NCBI GenBank assembly: GCA_019722365.1
Contig: JADFUC010000759.1
Coordinates: 62,001 to 126,000 of the forward strand
Source: Lithospermum erythrorhizon
Taxonomy: Eukaryota > Streptophyta > Magnoliopsida > Boraginales > Boraginaceae
Direction of reading: 5' to 3'
DNA: 64,000 nucleotides
A program made the position numbers and the translations under genes. Below the pieces are notes generated by a model that had not been told where the DNA came from, did not search any database, and worked only from the letters and a program-made list of their open reading frames with translations. Positions 10,811-23,479 of the stretch are shown in pieces (position 1 is the first letter of the stretch; each line of letters opens with the position of its first letter).

Positions 10811-12162
10811 TGTTAGCCTAGATTGGCGCTAGAGGGGGTGAATAAGGTTTACGTTAAATTATTACTTTTTGAGGTTTTAATTTAACAATCTTGAATTACA
10901 AAATAATAAGAATATGTTCTAATGTGATAACCCGATAACTTTAAGCTCGAGAATGATTAATCGACAATAAAACTGACAAGATGATTAGTAATAATATAAT
11001 GATGACTTAAAGTAAAGAGTAAGGAAGAAGAAATCTGATACCTGAATATTAGCGAGCTTGAGTTCCTGCTTGCTTTCGACCGTCGACCTCGGGATTTTGG
11101 CAAGATAGCTAGCTGACGAAGAAATGTTTGATTACAATGACTTCTACTCGGCTTCATTATCGAACACTTAGCTACGGCCTAAATGACCTAATTTACCAGT
11201 ATTGGGATTTCAACTCCCGATCGACCTAGATTGGGAACCCGAAAGCAACTCTTGGGATTTGAAGTACTCTGTTTAGAATAGTAACCTGTCTTTCCTTGAG
11301 GATTTCACTCGAAACAATAAATGTTTGAGAAAAAGTAGGTATCCCTTGCTGAGCTAGGAAACTACCAATAAAGATTATGCGATTAATAAATGTGAGAGTT
11401 ATGACTTTTACCTTTTAAAGCACATCAAAGAAATAAATGCTCGAGAAATTAGGTTTCAAATAGTTCTGAAAGTTATTTATTTAGGTTTTGAAAGAAAGAG
11501 GGGGCTTATATAGTGCACAAATTTTGAAATTTGAAAAGTTACTGCATCGTGACCACAGCAATGTAGACCCGGGGGTACCGATGAACTTCAATGGACGAAG
11601 GCAGCGGTATAAGCAGCTACATTATGGGCTGCACCTCCCGAGAGGTCCGAGTGCCGATGCGTCGGGTTCCTGTCGAGATTCCGGGGTCTCGAAGGGGTCT
11701 CGATAAATCGTGACAGGGCCTACCGAAGGGGTCTCGATGGTTCATGAGTCGATTCGAAATAACGATGCGTTTCGAGCTAATTCTCGAGAAGCGAAATGCC
11801 TGTGATCATTTGTCACGAGACTTAAGCATGAATCAATCATACTTAAGATTTGAAACTACGGACCGTTTTCGAAACCGCGATTAAGTTTAAATGGCAAAGT
11901 ACATGCTGTAATTTAAAGCGATAAAATGCCCAAAAAGAGTTTTCTACAACCCACTATAAAAAAGAAGAACAGAGCTCATGAAGGCTTGGCGTTTGTTTGA
12001 CTTCATTGATGAGCCTCGAACTTCCCCAGATCGACAATTTTAGCACTTGAACTTATTTAGGAATAAACACAGATACATGTTCACTCGAAAGCGAGGATTA
12101 GTTCGATTAAACAATTTATTATCTTCAAGAAAATAGGTTGAATGGAATCCCGTTATTCAACA
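10811..12162 (-). repeat. 3' LTR of the 10.8-21.4 kb element
   Basis: On the plus strand it runs TGTTAGCCTAGATTGGCG to CCCGTTATTCAACA, so on the element strand it begins TGTTGAATAACGGG and ends CTAGGCTAACA (TG...CA). It matches 20012-21358 over its length, for example GGGGGTGAATAAGGTTT and CCGATAACTT. The U3 part holds GGGGTCTCGAT motifs (11560-11740) upstream, on the minus strand, of a TATA-like CTATATAA at 11506-11513. Confidence 0.8.
11506..11513 (-). promoter_or_regulatory. LTR TATA box (CTATATAA on minus strand)
   Basis: On the minus strand GTGCACTATATAAGCCCCC is a good plant TATA context. The same sequence is at 20707-20714 in the other LTR. Confidence 0.6.
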
Positions 12163-12177
12163 AACTCCCACTTTTTT
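12163..12177 (-). other. Polypurine tract next to the 3' LTR
   Basis: On the minus strand AAAAAAGTGGGAGTT directly precedes the LTR start TGTTGAATAACGGG. A purine run at this place primes plus-strand synthesis in LTR elements. Confidence 0.65.
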
Positions 12178-12899
12178 GATGATAACAAATTGACTGCTCT
12201 TAAGGGAAAATGTAAAACATAAGCGGCGCTCCCCGCCAATAAGATTCCCAATGTTTTCTTATGAGCAAAAGCATCCATGGGCGATATAAGCTTGATGAAG
12301 CCTTGATATAATAGCATAGCACCGATAGATAATAAAACACAGCCTTGGCTTCAATATATAAAAAAAACATCAGCGGTGTGCGTAAGAGAAGCTAAACACT
12401 AAAACAAAAACCAACAAAAGCGTAAAATTAGCGTTCTCCCCACTTTGAGATCGTCAGCAAGGGGTATAAAAACAAGTCATAGCGATGTAAGCGGCGTCAT
12501 AAATGAGCATAAACAAGGCGGTGGTCAAACCGTCACTTAGTCCATGATTGTCTTGGACTCGACGGCTTGTCAAAGAAGAGATCTGCATTACCGTCCAGCG
12601 TCATAAGTAAATTAAGTGAGGATGTAGTCTTCGATCGATCCCGGAGGCACCGCCGTGTGTGCACTCGGACCCTTGGCATGATCTGTCGCCCGCTCGATCT
12701 CTACGTCGTCAAAGTAGCCAAATACTTTTTGTAGACTTGACTTTTTCATTACCATCGCCAAACAAGAGGAATTTCATAATTCCTTTCCACGTAATCTTTA
12801 AGCTTGCTGTTTTCTTTGATGATAATCCATGATTATCTCAATGACTTGTTGCCTTATGATATCGTTTAATTAACTGCTCGTGGTGGCGAAATGTTTCTT

Positions 12900-14051
12900 C
12901 TACTTAAACCCAAGGGCGCCAAATGCATACCCATTAAATGCATCATCTCCTACAAAGTAAATCGTCGTAAATCCACCAAATCGTCCCTCTCGAAGTCACC
13001 GTCGATGTCGTCCTCGTCGTCCGAAAACACCCGGATCCTCCCAGTCGTCTACACTCCACTGAACCGTTCCTCCCGTAAGTGTTTGGATGGCGCTTTTCCC
13101 ATCTTCACGGTTCGCGATCTTGGCTTCCAGCTTTTCCCGCGAAGTCGATTATTGTGATATGCGATGTAGTGCGAGTCGAGTAGTCCTTATTGATTCGATC
13201 GTTCCCCGATTCTTGGCGTACCTTGGAAACACCTATCTCGCTCCCCAGATTCCGTGATGTGTGTGATAAGCATCCGTAAGGAAGGGTTGTCGCCGTATTA
13301 CTTTATCGAATGCCGCGTATGGAAGAGCCCGATGAAGAGTCAGTAGATTTATCAGTTGGCGGCCTTGAGAATTTGTAAGTCGGGGATTCGCTGACCGACC
13401 AGTTCTATCCGAGAACCCGCGGGGACAGCGGAAGCTTGACCACAGGTGTTATGAGCCAAACTTCACCAGGTATACAAGTGCGAGCCTGGAAGACAATCAA
13501 GCAGCCCCTTTCTTCCACATAACCCGTTTCTAAACCTCGACCGTTATTCCAGCGACCGGTCACATCTTCGCCGACTCGATCTCTTAAACAAGACGTATCC
13601 AGCGAGCGTAACGCGAATCCATTTTCAGAACAGCAGAAATCATCTAAAATTTCTCAACTTATACTCGTAAGATCTACCGCGACTCGAGCTTAATGTTCAA
13701 ATTGTTACTGCAGAAGTGTGAATAACGGCGTGTTCATAAAGAAATAAAGCCCAATCCGGGAGATATGGGAGGACTTCTGAAAAGAACCTCCCGTTTAGAA
13801 ATTTCACGATTCCCGAGGAATGGGTACCACTCGAATCTCCTCCCGTCATGAAGTAGTAGCCGTGAAGTATATTGGGTTTGCGAGTCTTCCCGACTTTTCC
13901 CACTCACTGCAGAGGGGTGAATTGATTCACGTTTTCATAAGCACACGTGGTTGAGGAACTTCAGCGCAGTATAGTACGACTTGGTTTGAAGATTTTTGGG
14001 TTTTGGGTCACTTGCCCTCTTTTGGGTTGTTTGGTAGGGTTAAGAAGCCAT
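12900..14051 (-). pseudogene. Third ORF remnant (downstream of pol) of the copia element
   Basis: On the minus strand an ATG at 14051 opens MAS, then with a one-base shift continues PTKQPKRGQVTQNPKIFKPS. A further open stretch lies at 13903-13697 (MGKVGKTRKPNILHGYYFMT and GRFFSEVLPYLPDWALFLYE). After that only fragments can be read down to about 12900. The position between RNase H and the polypurine tract matches the env-like or accessory ORF of Sirevirus-type copia elements. I could not see a signal peptide or a transmembrane helix. The assignment rests on position, on the promoter-like module upstream (14242-14660) and on weak coding character. It could also be a nested unrelated insertion. 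Confidence 0.35.
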
Positions 14052-14241
14052 TTTTTGTGAGAAATTTGAATAGGGGAATGGAGTTTAGGTTAAAAGAAAA
14101 GCGATATAGCAATTTTAATTGTAGAATTTGTGAATTTTTGATGAATTGATGAAGGAAAGGGTTGAATGTGGTGGATTTGGTGAATTAGGGTTGAATAATT
14201 TTGGAATTGTGGTTGAAATGAAGTGAAAATCGGCTGAAATG

Positions 14242-14251
14242 GTATATATAG
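14242..14251 (-). promoter_or_regulatory. Internal TATA box (TATATATACC on minus strand)
   Basis: On the minus strand CCCTATATATACCATTTCAG lies about 190 bases before the ATG at 14051. The intervening CA/TTC-rich leader looks like a plant 5' UTR. The GAGACCCC motif block lies upstream, the same arrangement as in the LTRs. Confidence 0.45.
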
Positions 14252-14279
14252 GGTCAGTTCATCGAGGACCCGTTCAGAC

Positions 14280-14660
14280 TGCCAAGGGGGGTCCAGATGA
14301 GGTCTCGATGGGGGCGATTTTTCTTGGTGGTTATAACCGCCCGTGAAGACCACGTTCGAGAGGGGGGTCGATGGGGTACGTCCAGGGCCAGGGGGAATGC
14401 TTTTTGTTCGAGACACAAAGCCGAGAGCATGGGGGGTCTCGATGGGGGTCTCGATGACAATATAGGGCAAGGATGCTTTTGCGCCCCGTCGGGACCCGTT
14501 CGAGAGGGGGGGTCTGGAGTAGAATACGTCGGGCCGAGATATTTTTTGTTGAGACCTAAATGCCGAGAGCATGGGGGAATTACCGATGGGGTCTCGATGG
14601 CAGGGGCATTGATCCGCAAATCCCATTGATCGGGACACCGTGACCGGGGACACGGGGGGT
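14280..14660 (-). repeat. Tandem GGGGTCTCGAT-motif block shared with LTR U3
   Basis: Repeated GGGGTCTCGATGG and GAGAGCATGGGG units are seen. Two larger units are offset by about 146 bases: GTTCGAGAGGGGGG at 14352 and again at about 14498, and CCGAGAGCATGGGG at about 14422 and 14563. The same core occurs in the LTRs at 11690-11750 and 20875-20935 (GAAGGGGTCTCGAT). It is much more GC-rich than the surroundings and lies upstream, on the minus strand, of the internal TATA box. Confidence 0.7.
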
Positions 14661-15149
14661 CACGGTAAGTGCCGATCCTTCTATGAACCATTCATACGTC
14701 AGCAAGCTCCGCACAAATCGCCCCATCAGCCAATCTCCACAAATAGACTCACCGAAAACAGCAGAAGCGCGTCAATCGAAGCAAACAACCAACATCCCCG
14801 AATCACGATATCTTCCCGACAATGACACGCTTGATCATAATCACAATATCCGGCAGCAGCCTCGGCAGTCAATCCATGACCATTTTTGGACAATTTAAAT
14901 GCATTTGGCTCGTAAATCCCGATAATGCCAATATAGACATAATTTTAAGCCGCGTGGCGTCTTAATGACATGAAATGAAGATGGCATGATAAGATAAGGT
15001 ACTTACTTAGAAAGATCGAGCATCCGCAGGCTGCGCCTAATACGGTTAAATTGATCCTCACGGTAGTGGTTTGGTGAAAGATATCCGCAAGTTGACCATT
15101 TGTCCCACTTGAACTTGAGATCAATGTTTCGCACTGCGCGTAGTCCCGG

Positions 15150-18100
15150 ATGGAAATGATGGCCAATTTCAATGTCTTGGTCGCCAGGTGTTGCACGGAT
15201 TAGCGGCATTTATGGCGAGCACGTGTTGTCCCGCATGCTGCGAACTTGTTCATATTTGATCCGAAATCCTCGAGTTTGTTTAAATCAAGCACTTGGCAAC
15301 CACGATTCCCGACCGCCGCGTATTCGGCCTCCGCCGTTAATGATACAACGCTATTTTCTTGCTTCTTAGACCATGAGGTGAGGCATGTCCTAAGTGACAT
15401 GTCGCTTGTACTCTTCTGTCAATTAATAAATCACTTAAAATCAGCATCCGAGTATCCATGAGTTCAAAGCTCTTGCTTTCATTCGGATGCAAGCCCGTAG
15501 TCGATTGTCCGCTTTTCGCGTCTAGAAGGATCCTTTTTTAACTTGACTTTAAGATTGAGACTCTTGGGACATGCTTGGCACTAACTTTGTGAGAAACGTA
15601 ATATCGGTCTAGAAGCGGTAAGATAAAGGCTACCAATAAAATACCTCGATATTTTGTCATTAAACCTTTAGTACGCACTTTCGTCCTTGTCGCTTTTGTT
15701 GATATGCGACATGGGGAGTTCCGATCACTTTGCATCTTCCGTCAGATTTCTTTATGAGTTCTTTCGAGAACTTGCTTTGGCTTATAGATATGCCGTCCGC
15801 GTTGCTTTACTTGGAGTCAGGAAGAAATTCAATTACTTCCCGTCGTACTCGTCCTAGAACTCAACTTTGTCATCATTTTAACCAAATTCTTCCAACGACA
15901 AATCATTAAGTAGGAAAATAATATAAATCGACATAAATTTGAGCTAACATGAGATGTTTGCTACTTAGTTTAAGAAAGTGGAATCAGCTTTCCGCTTCTT
16001 GAACCCATTCCATGACTAAATGTGTAACCTCGTACGAAGCTCACAGGTGCTTGTTTTAAGCAAATAAAGTGCTTTTATCTGGACTTGAAAAGCATTGATG
16101 AGGATAGTTAGGATCGTCAAAACACGGAGGTTGTTTTACAAAAATTACATAAATCAGAAACCATTTAGAAAGCAGCGCTTTTGACATCCATTTGGTGTAG
16201 TTTGAAATCCATTGTGACTAGCGAGGCTAGAATAATACGAATGGATTCAACTGTACTTAGAATAAAAGTTTCATGAAATCGACTCCTTCGACTTGATTAT
16301 AACCTTGAGCAACCAAGGCGACTTTTATTTACTAAAAGCAACGACACGGTTTCGTCAGGATTTATTTCTAAAAACCCATTTAGTCCCAATAATGGTTTTT
16401 ATCAAGGTTTTTCAACTAAATGCCAAACTTTGCATCTTTCAAAATTGTTCAAGTTCTTTTTTGCATAGATAAAATCAATCGGATCTTGAAACACGTTTAA
16501 TATTAAGAGCGTACCCGAGATACAAAAGCACTATGGAGACAAACATTATTTAAGAGAGGATGAGTAGTTACCCACTTTAAGATATCACCAGAATGAGATC
16601 CGGAGGGATGATGCTTGATGATTACCGTCTCCTAGAAGATGCCGTGTGTCCGCCCATGGAGATAATCGTCAGCATCTTTGCGAGGTCACGATGATTATTA
16701 GTTTGCTCCACAGTAATTGATGCTTCCTCGTTTGATGCTTGGTTTTGAGGCTCATCAATTCTTTGAGAAATTCCATCCACATTAACACCTAATGAATCAT
16801 CTGCATCCAGCCCACAACTTTTCTCGACAAAGCGGATTAGATTAAATCAAAGTTAACATGAATAGATTCTTGCGCACATTGATCCTTTTATTGTAGATGA
16901 TATATGCCTTACTACCGTTTTAAGAATAACCAAGAAAAGATTGCCTCGTTAGATTTAGCGTCAAATTTACCCAATCTATCTTTGGTGTTTAGAATAAAAC
17001 ATTACGTCAAAAACTTTAAGTAATCGTCTGAGGATCTTACCATACAGCTTCGTAAGAATGCTATCGAGAATGGAGTCTTAGAAATACCCGGTTGATGGTG
17101 TAGCAGGTGTCCACGGCGTGTCCCAAAGTACTTTGGCAAGTTGTGCTTTCATTCAGCGTAAGTGCGACTTCATTTCTTGAATAGTCTATTCTTTTAAACT
17201 CCGCGACTCCATTTTGTTGAAATTCTTGGTGCCGAAAAGTTGTGTTAGTTCATTACTCCCACCTGAAACCACGTCGAACTCACTCATTTCGAACTCACTA
17301 AAAGTGATCGCTCTCACTTATGGCCTTGATTTTGAATCCGCTTTTCGTTCGCTGACCTTCTACTTAACCATGAGCTCTTTCGCCAACTTTTATTAGCGAG
17401 GCCCGATTACCCAAGTAAACCTCGAGTAATCGTCCACCGATAACAAAACATATTTAGAGCCACAAGCTACCGATATCCATCTCGCCCCAACAGAGTCCAT
17501 ATGTAGCGAATCAAGCACATGGTTTGGCGAAGCAGATTTAAAGGCTTAAGCGACGATTTAGCCATTTTACGAGTTGGCATCGTCGCAAGTTTAACCTTTT
17601 ATATGAGATTAGGTAGGCACAACGTGTGAGTTTTTATGCAATTCAGATAACATTTCAATACTAGCATGGCTGACCGTCGATGCCTGAGCTTCCGTCATCG
17701 TATGCAGCATTCGTACAAATATTACTCGGCTTCCAGCCGAATCAAAATTAACATAATACCGCGTTATTCGATCGATAACCATGTCTGACAAATGAAGATG
17801 AAGCATTTGAAATAATACTGCTGTATGTTTTGAAAACTTAACTTCATAATCATTTTTCACCATGATTGGCTGTAACTTAGCAAAATTAAACTTGGCGCCC
17901 GTCAACCAGTAAAGTATTTTTTAATTTGGAAACAACCTTTCTTTACGATACATCCTTTTACCTAGGATTTTTGGCCGGTTTTAAGATTGTTTACTTGAAC
18001 TTTCGTTTCAACCGCCTTGTTTCGAGCTTTAAAAGAATTGAGGCATCTAAGGTCGTATGCGGCGAGCGTCCAGCATCCACCCGTCAAATGTTTTCTTTTC

Positions 18101-18960
18101 TTGGATGAAGCGGCCCTCCTACTGACACAAATTTGATTTCGTTCGAGGTACCCAGTGTGATTTGGGTCCTTGTGGGTTAATGGGAGGATGGATTTTCTTC
18201 TGATCCGTTTAGGTCTTAGAGACTTAGGACATAAGATTGCCCCGATCTCAACCTTTATGCGGGACATTTTTGAAGACTTATGATTTCCTTTTCCTGATAA
18301 GTCACCGAGTGAAATGCGGTCTTCTGAGAATTTAATACACGGATGATGAAGCGGCATTAAGTGATAGGAGTTATCGTTTGAATAGCCTAACCGCTTTTTT
18401 GTTGGTTGGACAACGTTGAGCCTCGAGAATTTCATTTTAACTTGTTTGTTCTCGCGGTGTGTGAGTTGAGATTTCTTGAGTTGACATTTTCCAGCTTCAA
18501 TCTTTTAAGATTTTGTTTAAGCTCGATTTTTCAAGAAAAGCGAGTCATTTTTCAAATTGGAATCAAGCTTTAACAAAGTAACTTCATTCAAGAGAGTTGT
18601 TTTTTGGCTTGAGCTTTTATTAGTTTTGAAAGTTCTTTATTCTTTTTAAGCAATTTTTTCAAAGCTTTCTAATAACTCGTTATAATTGTTGCTTAGCTCA
18701 AATTGAAATCGCTGCCGATTTCTGTCTAAATCATTGGTGGTCGTCGTCAGAAGGGAGAAATAGAGTTAAAGAGGTGCCTCCACGTTGAGTGCTGTGCCAT
18801 GAGGCAGCCCACGTTGCAAGTTTCCGCCCGGTCGGGACTCGCTTCCCGGATTCGTCGTCCCAAGTGGCACTTGTTGCAGTTTTCTTGGGTTGGGACCTGC
18901 TGGCTGGAAGCGTGGGCAATCCGTCTTGAAATGTCGGGCTTATTCACGTTCAAAGCGAGA
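15150..18960 (-). pseudogene. Copia gag-pol of the 10.8-21.4 kb element, frameshifted
   Basis: Reading down the minus strand: a gag CCHC knuckle remnant (HFKTDCPRFQPAGP, about 18955-18895); 18435-17962, an open stretch leading into protease; 17905-17609 with the pre-integrase HASIEMLSELHK motif; 17600-15500, eroded integrase and RT where only fragments are readable; and 15400-15150, RNase H with SLTAEAEYAAVGNRG, in which the D-E-D acidic pattern begins. Known role: RNase H trims the RNA strand during reverse transcription. Many frameshifts mean no functional polyprotein. Some may be sequencing errors. Confidence 0.65.
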
Positions 18961-20011
18961 TGATCTCTTTGATTTTCCCTAACATCTTTTTCGTACTTCG
19001 CTTTTCGTGATTATCGTATCTGCTTGAAGGCTTTTTATGACCATGATCGTTGTTCTTCTTTTGAAGCTTGAGAAACCTTTTGAAGTCTACAACAGCGTGG
19101 CCATATCTTGCGTCATCTTAAATCACTTTCCCGCTTTTTTCATGAATTTTTTGTACTTTGGCGCTCTGAGCCAACTTTCTTGTCCATATTTCTGGGCACG
19201 TTGCTGCGATGACTTCTGCTTGACTTTGAGGAACTTGATAGACTCTTGAGTGGGAAGCATCTTGATATCTTTGAGAAGCCGTTGATTCTTATGAGCCTTT
19301 TGGCCGAACTCGGGGATTGACGGCTTCTATGATTCTTCCATTTATAGCTGAGGAGAAAGTCTTCCACTAGAGAGAATCAAGTTGTTGATAATGGTATTGA
19401 ACACTTTGATCTCGTATCTTTGATGGACTCTCGGATACATTTCGAAGGTTTGATATTCCACTTGTCCAAAAGTCGGACCCTCGTGGTTTTCAACTTGGCC
19501 CAGAACCAATGTGAGGCGGGTTTCTAAACGAGTCCCGTATTTCCTTGGCCGGCTTTGCGTCCACTGCTTTCGAGCATGATAGCTTCCTCTGCGTTGCATT
19601 GTGGAGAACATGGATAGCCTTGGAGATTTAACTCCACTTTTTGAGTTCCTACGTCCGCAGTACTCCGTCGCCTTTCTTTATCAGCGTCCTCCGTTTGGAA
19701 CTTATCGGCGGCGTGATTCTCTTATGTTGGCCTCTTTCGGCTTTGGTCAAATTCACATGAGCTCCGGCTTGAAGAATTTGATATTACTTCGTTGGAATGA
19801 AGCGGACCATGATGATTATTCTCATAATTTGTAATCGATCGCTTACGTGATACTTGAGAGCAGCGTTGCTGATAATCATAGTTTGATCCGTCAGCGATGG
19901 TGGCCTCGCTGACGACTTTACCCTTGACACAAAAAGTTCCGGCTACGATATTCCGTTACTATCCATGATCTTTTTTAAAGATTTTAAAACGAATTACACG
20001 ATTTCTGACTC

Positions 20012-21358
20012 GTCTGCGTGCTTTAGATTCAGCCTTAGGGGGTGAATAAGGTTTTTCGTTAAATTATTCCACTTTTTTTTGAGTTTTAATTTACTTGATG
20101 CGGAATTACAAAATAATAAGAATATATGTTAATGTGATAACCCGATACTTGCAAAAAGAACCGAGAATGATTAATCAACGATAAAACAACGAAGATGATT
20201 AGTAATAATACAATGATGACTTAAAGTAAAGAGTAAGGAAGAAATACAATACAGATATTAGCGAGCCGGTTCCCTGCGCTCGTAGTCGGCTTTTATGCCG
20301 GGATTTTGGCAAAGTAACTAGCGCTTGAAGAAATGTTTGATTCTGTACCTTGACAGCTTCTGCCAGAAACTGATATCAGGCTGCCAACCTACAACTAAAT
20401 GACCCCGAGCTACCCGCTAAGAGTTTGACTCCAATCATGGGTGGGAACGAAGGGCTACGCTCTTAGGATTTGAGTACTACTGACCTAGAATAGTAATACT
20501 ATCTTGTAGCGAAGTTTAAACAAAGGAAACAATAAATGTTTGAGAAAGAATGAATTATCACCCAACGACTAGGAAACTCTGATAAAGATTATGCGGTAAT
20601 AAATGTAGAGTTATGACTTTTGCCTTTCAACATCAAAGAAATAAATGCTTTCGAGAAATTAGGTTTCAAATAGTTGCAAAAGTTATTTAGGTTTGAAAAA
20701 GGGGGCTTATATAGTGCACAAATTTTGAGAATTTGAAAAGTTGCACGCATCGTATTGTCGAGACGGGGGGCTCGATGAGCCTCGATGGACGAGGCGGCTT
20801 GGTATAAGCCCGGCTGTGTAGACACTTATCGAGAGGTCCGAGTGCCGATCATCGGGACCTGCCGGGGCAGGGGGTCTCGAAGGGGTCTCGATCATCGTGA
20901 CCCGGGACCCTCTCGAAGGGGTCTCGATGGTTCGTGGTATCAATTCCAAAATAAAGATCGTTTCAAGCTAATTCTCGAAACGAAATGCCACACAGTCATT
21001 TGTACGAGACTTAACCATGAATCAATCATCACTTTAAGATTTGGAAAACTACGGACCTTCGTTTTTTCAAACACAATTAAGTTTAAATGGCAAAGTCTAT
21101 GCCATAAAATTTAAAAGCGACAAAATACTTAAAAGAGTTTCCTTCTGGCTTTATAAAAAAAGAAGAACCACGAGGCTCCTTGAAGGCTTGGCGTTTGTTT
21201 TGACTCATCGATGAGCCTCAGAACTTCCGATCCAGCAATTTTAGCAACGAACTTAATTTAGGAATAAACTTCGAATACATGTTCACTTTCAGCGGGATTG
21301 GTTGATTAAGCGATTTGTTATCTTCAAAATAGGTTTGAATGGAATCCCGTTATTCAAC
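20012..21358 (-). repeat. 5' LTR of the 10.8-21.4 kb element
   Basis: Direct-repeat partner of 10811-12162. The inner end is scrambled (CTTTAGATTCAGCCTTAGGGGG versus CCTAGATTGGCGCTAGAGGGGG), so the exact edge and the primer-binding site cannot be read. It contains the TATA box at 20707-20714 and GGGGTCTCGAT motifs at 20857-20932. Confidence 0.75.
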
Positions 21359-21396
21359 GAGATACATCGCGTGTCTTTGGTACCCTTGTATGAAAG

Positions 21397-22866
21397 CCTA
21401 CAACCATGTTGAAAATCAGCTTGACCTCCGGTCCAGTCAGCTCTAAAATAATATAATAGATTATATTTTCCATCAGTACTTTAAAATTAAATTATAATTA
21501 TATTTCATATCTATTTAATCAAATAGGTGTTCCTTGCTTTTAAATGTATCTTAGTAATTATTAGATTGGTATCATTAGTTAAGCTATTTAAAGGGAATCA
21601 CCAATGCTATAAAAATCAAGTAAATATACATGTAGATTAAAGAAAATTCTAATATTTTTTATCATAGGTCCAAATATACCATATAGTTTAATAAAAATAA
21701 GTTTTATATTTTTGTATAAAAATACGATTTATTTCAATTAACTCCCCAAAGAAATGATCATTTACTCATCAATAATTCAAAATAAATATCAAACGAACTC
21801 CAAAAATTCTAATATTTTATTTATAGTCCAACCATACCCCATATAAAAATATAAAAATTCAGTTTCTAAATTACAATCATAAAAATTTGACCTTTTTATT
21901 AAAATCTTCATTCTAGTTAATAAATAAACAAAAATAGTAAACATTTCCCAAAAATTCTAAGATTATTATATATTGAAGTTTGTAATCCAGTAATAAACAC
22001 AATAAAAAAAATATGAGTTTTATTTTAAAAGGCAAAATTATAATTTATTTCTAATTTCTACCAAAAAATCAAATTATAATATAAAATTAATTAAAAATAA
22101 AAGAAAATAACTATTTTCTACATGAATATATTCTTTGGGAAAAACTCTATTATTATATCTATAATCATAAACACATCAAATCTAAAACATATCTAACATA
22201 AAAATCGAATATTTAATTAATTATATAAAAATTGAAATAAATTGTTAAAATTAACAAAAATTCAATTCTTTTCCATTGACAACCACCGATCTAGGAGGCC
22301 CGAATCGTAATTTATGAGTACGAATTATTAAAATTCTAAATCCTTAAATCTAATTTTTTGAAATTCTCAAAAAAGCTTAAAAAGATGATGACTTTAAATG
22401 GCCCAAAAGCAGCGGGGAGAAGGCAGAGATGAGAAGATTGGTATATTTTTCTTGAATTTTTAGATCAGGATGATGATCGAAGTGGGAGAAAAAGAGATTT
22501 TTTTTTTTTTTGAGTTCTTTTGATGGAAAAAAGGCGATGGTTTTGGGTTAGGGTTTGGTTTCTTTTGTGCTGAGTGTAGGATGATGGCGTAAAATAAATA
22601 GATACATTAATAAAAAGGCCTACCGTTTAGCTGGATTACTTGAACATAGTGCTTTTTAAACCCGCACGTAAAATGTAATCAACTTTTCCCCGATTAACTT
22701 TTTTTTGCCTTGCCAAATTTAAGTTCGTTGTTTGATAACGATTCGTTACCGAATCACATTTTTATTATATTGTAACCAGAATTACGATTCTTCGATTTTT
22801 AATTAATTAAAGATTCGGGTTATTTAAATATGTCATGGGGAGTCCACTACTCTACATGGTTGTAGG
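21397..22866. repeat. AT-rich segment bounded by a 13-bp perfect inverted repeat
   Basis: CCTACAACCATGT at 21397-21409 is the exact reverse complement of ACATGGTTGTAGG at 22854-22866, and similarity extends imperfectly a few bases on both sides (about 17 of 20). The interior is very AT-rich with no coding ORF, plus a poly-T run near 22500. This could be the terminal inverted repeats of a non-autonomous DNA element or two oppositely oriented repeat ends. No convincing target duplication was found. Confidence 0.4.
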
Positions 22867-23479
22867 TTTCCTTTTTCTCCTTTCGTAAATAGCTTGTTAG
22901 TAGCTGTAAACCGTACTCAGGGAGACGGAAATACGCCTAGTAATTAATTTAGAGATACCCGTATTCAAAGTGGTTTGTAAGATAGTTCACATAGAACCAC
23001 CAATAGAGTTGTCTTTGTTGTCATGCTTGGCACCGCGTTCGGGATAAGGTGCTGCTTTCGCTCTGGCGGAGTTGGGACATCTTCGCGTACCAAAAATAAG
23101 ATAAGATCTCGAAACCGGTGGCGTTCAAGTGGTGTTTAGGTGAATAGCTAGTATGGAAGAGCGGTCCCAGGTATGGGTCCCTGCAGGGGCGCTTATTTCG
23201 CCCAGAAGAAACCGTACCAGGGGCCGCCGCAGGGATCACGGCCAGTTGGAGACCCAGCCGTCGGGTGTCGATGTCCACGTGCGGCCCTGAGAAGTCTACT
23301 ACGAAGAAGGTGTCACGATCAGCGAGTATCGTCAGGTCGAGGTATGATACCGCGCCAAGTCTCGGCTACGTTGGGGTATATAACACAATACACATGTTTT
23401 CTTACATATGTTTTATTTCGTTGATTTGTCAATGTATTTACCGCCCTTTTTCCTACATACGAGGCGACATCCTTGAGTC
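22867..23479. other. No gene recognised
   Basis: Transitional composition between the AT-rich block and the GC-rich block. ORFs at 23021-23480 overlap on both strands without recognisable domains. Confidence 0.4.

Larger units (their letters stand above)
10811..21358 (-). mobile_element. Long eroded Ty1/copia LTR retrotransposon, minus strand
   Basis: Two similar direct repeats bound about 10.5 kb: 10811-12162 and about 20012-21358. On the minus strand the order is 5' LTR (right), gag zinc knuckle (about 18955-18895, HFKTDCPRFQP), protease/pre-integrase (17609-17905, HASIEMLSELHK), integrase and RT debris, RNase H (15150-15400, VSLTAEAEYAAVGNRGCQ), an extra region of about 3 kb with its own promoter-like module, the polypurine tract (12163-12177) and the 3' LTR. 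This is copia order (integrase before RT). The extra 3' region is reminiscent of Sireviruses. Flanking GAGAT occurs at 10804-10808 and 21359-21363, a possible but imperfect 5-bp target duplication. Every domain has frameshifts. Confidence 0.8.

Noticed and set aside
14254..14691. Overlapping 145- and 187-aa ORFs on the minus strand and 110 aa on the plus strand
   Set aside because: They come from the GGGGTCTCGAT repeat block, which is open in several frames. It is interpreted as regulatory repeats rather than coding.
10811..21358. Possibility that the LTR element is an endogenous pararetrovirus or gypsy element
   Set aside because: The domain order (pre-integrase before RNase H, RNase H next to the 3' region) and the TAEAEY motif are copia. 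No movement or coat protein was seen.
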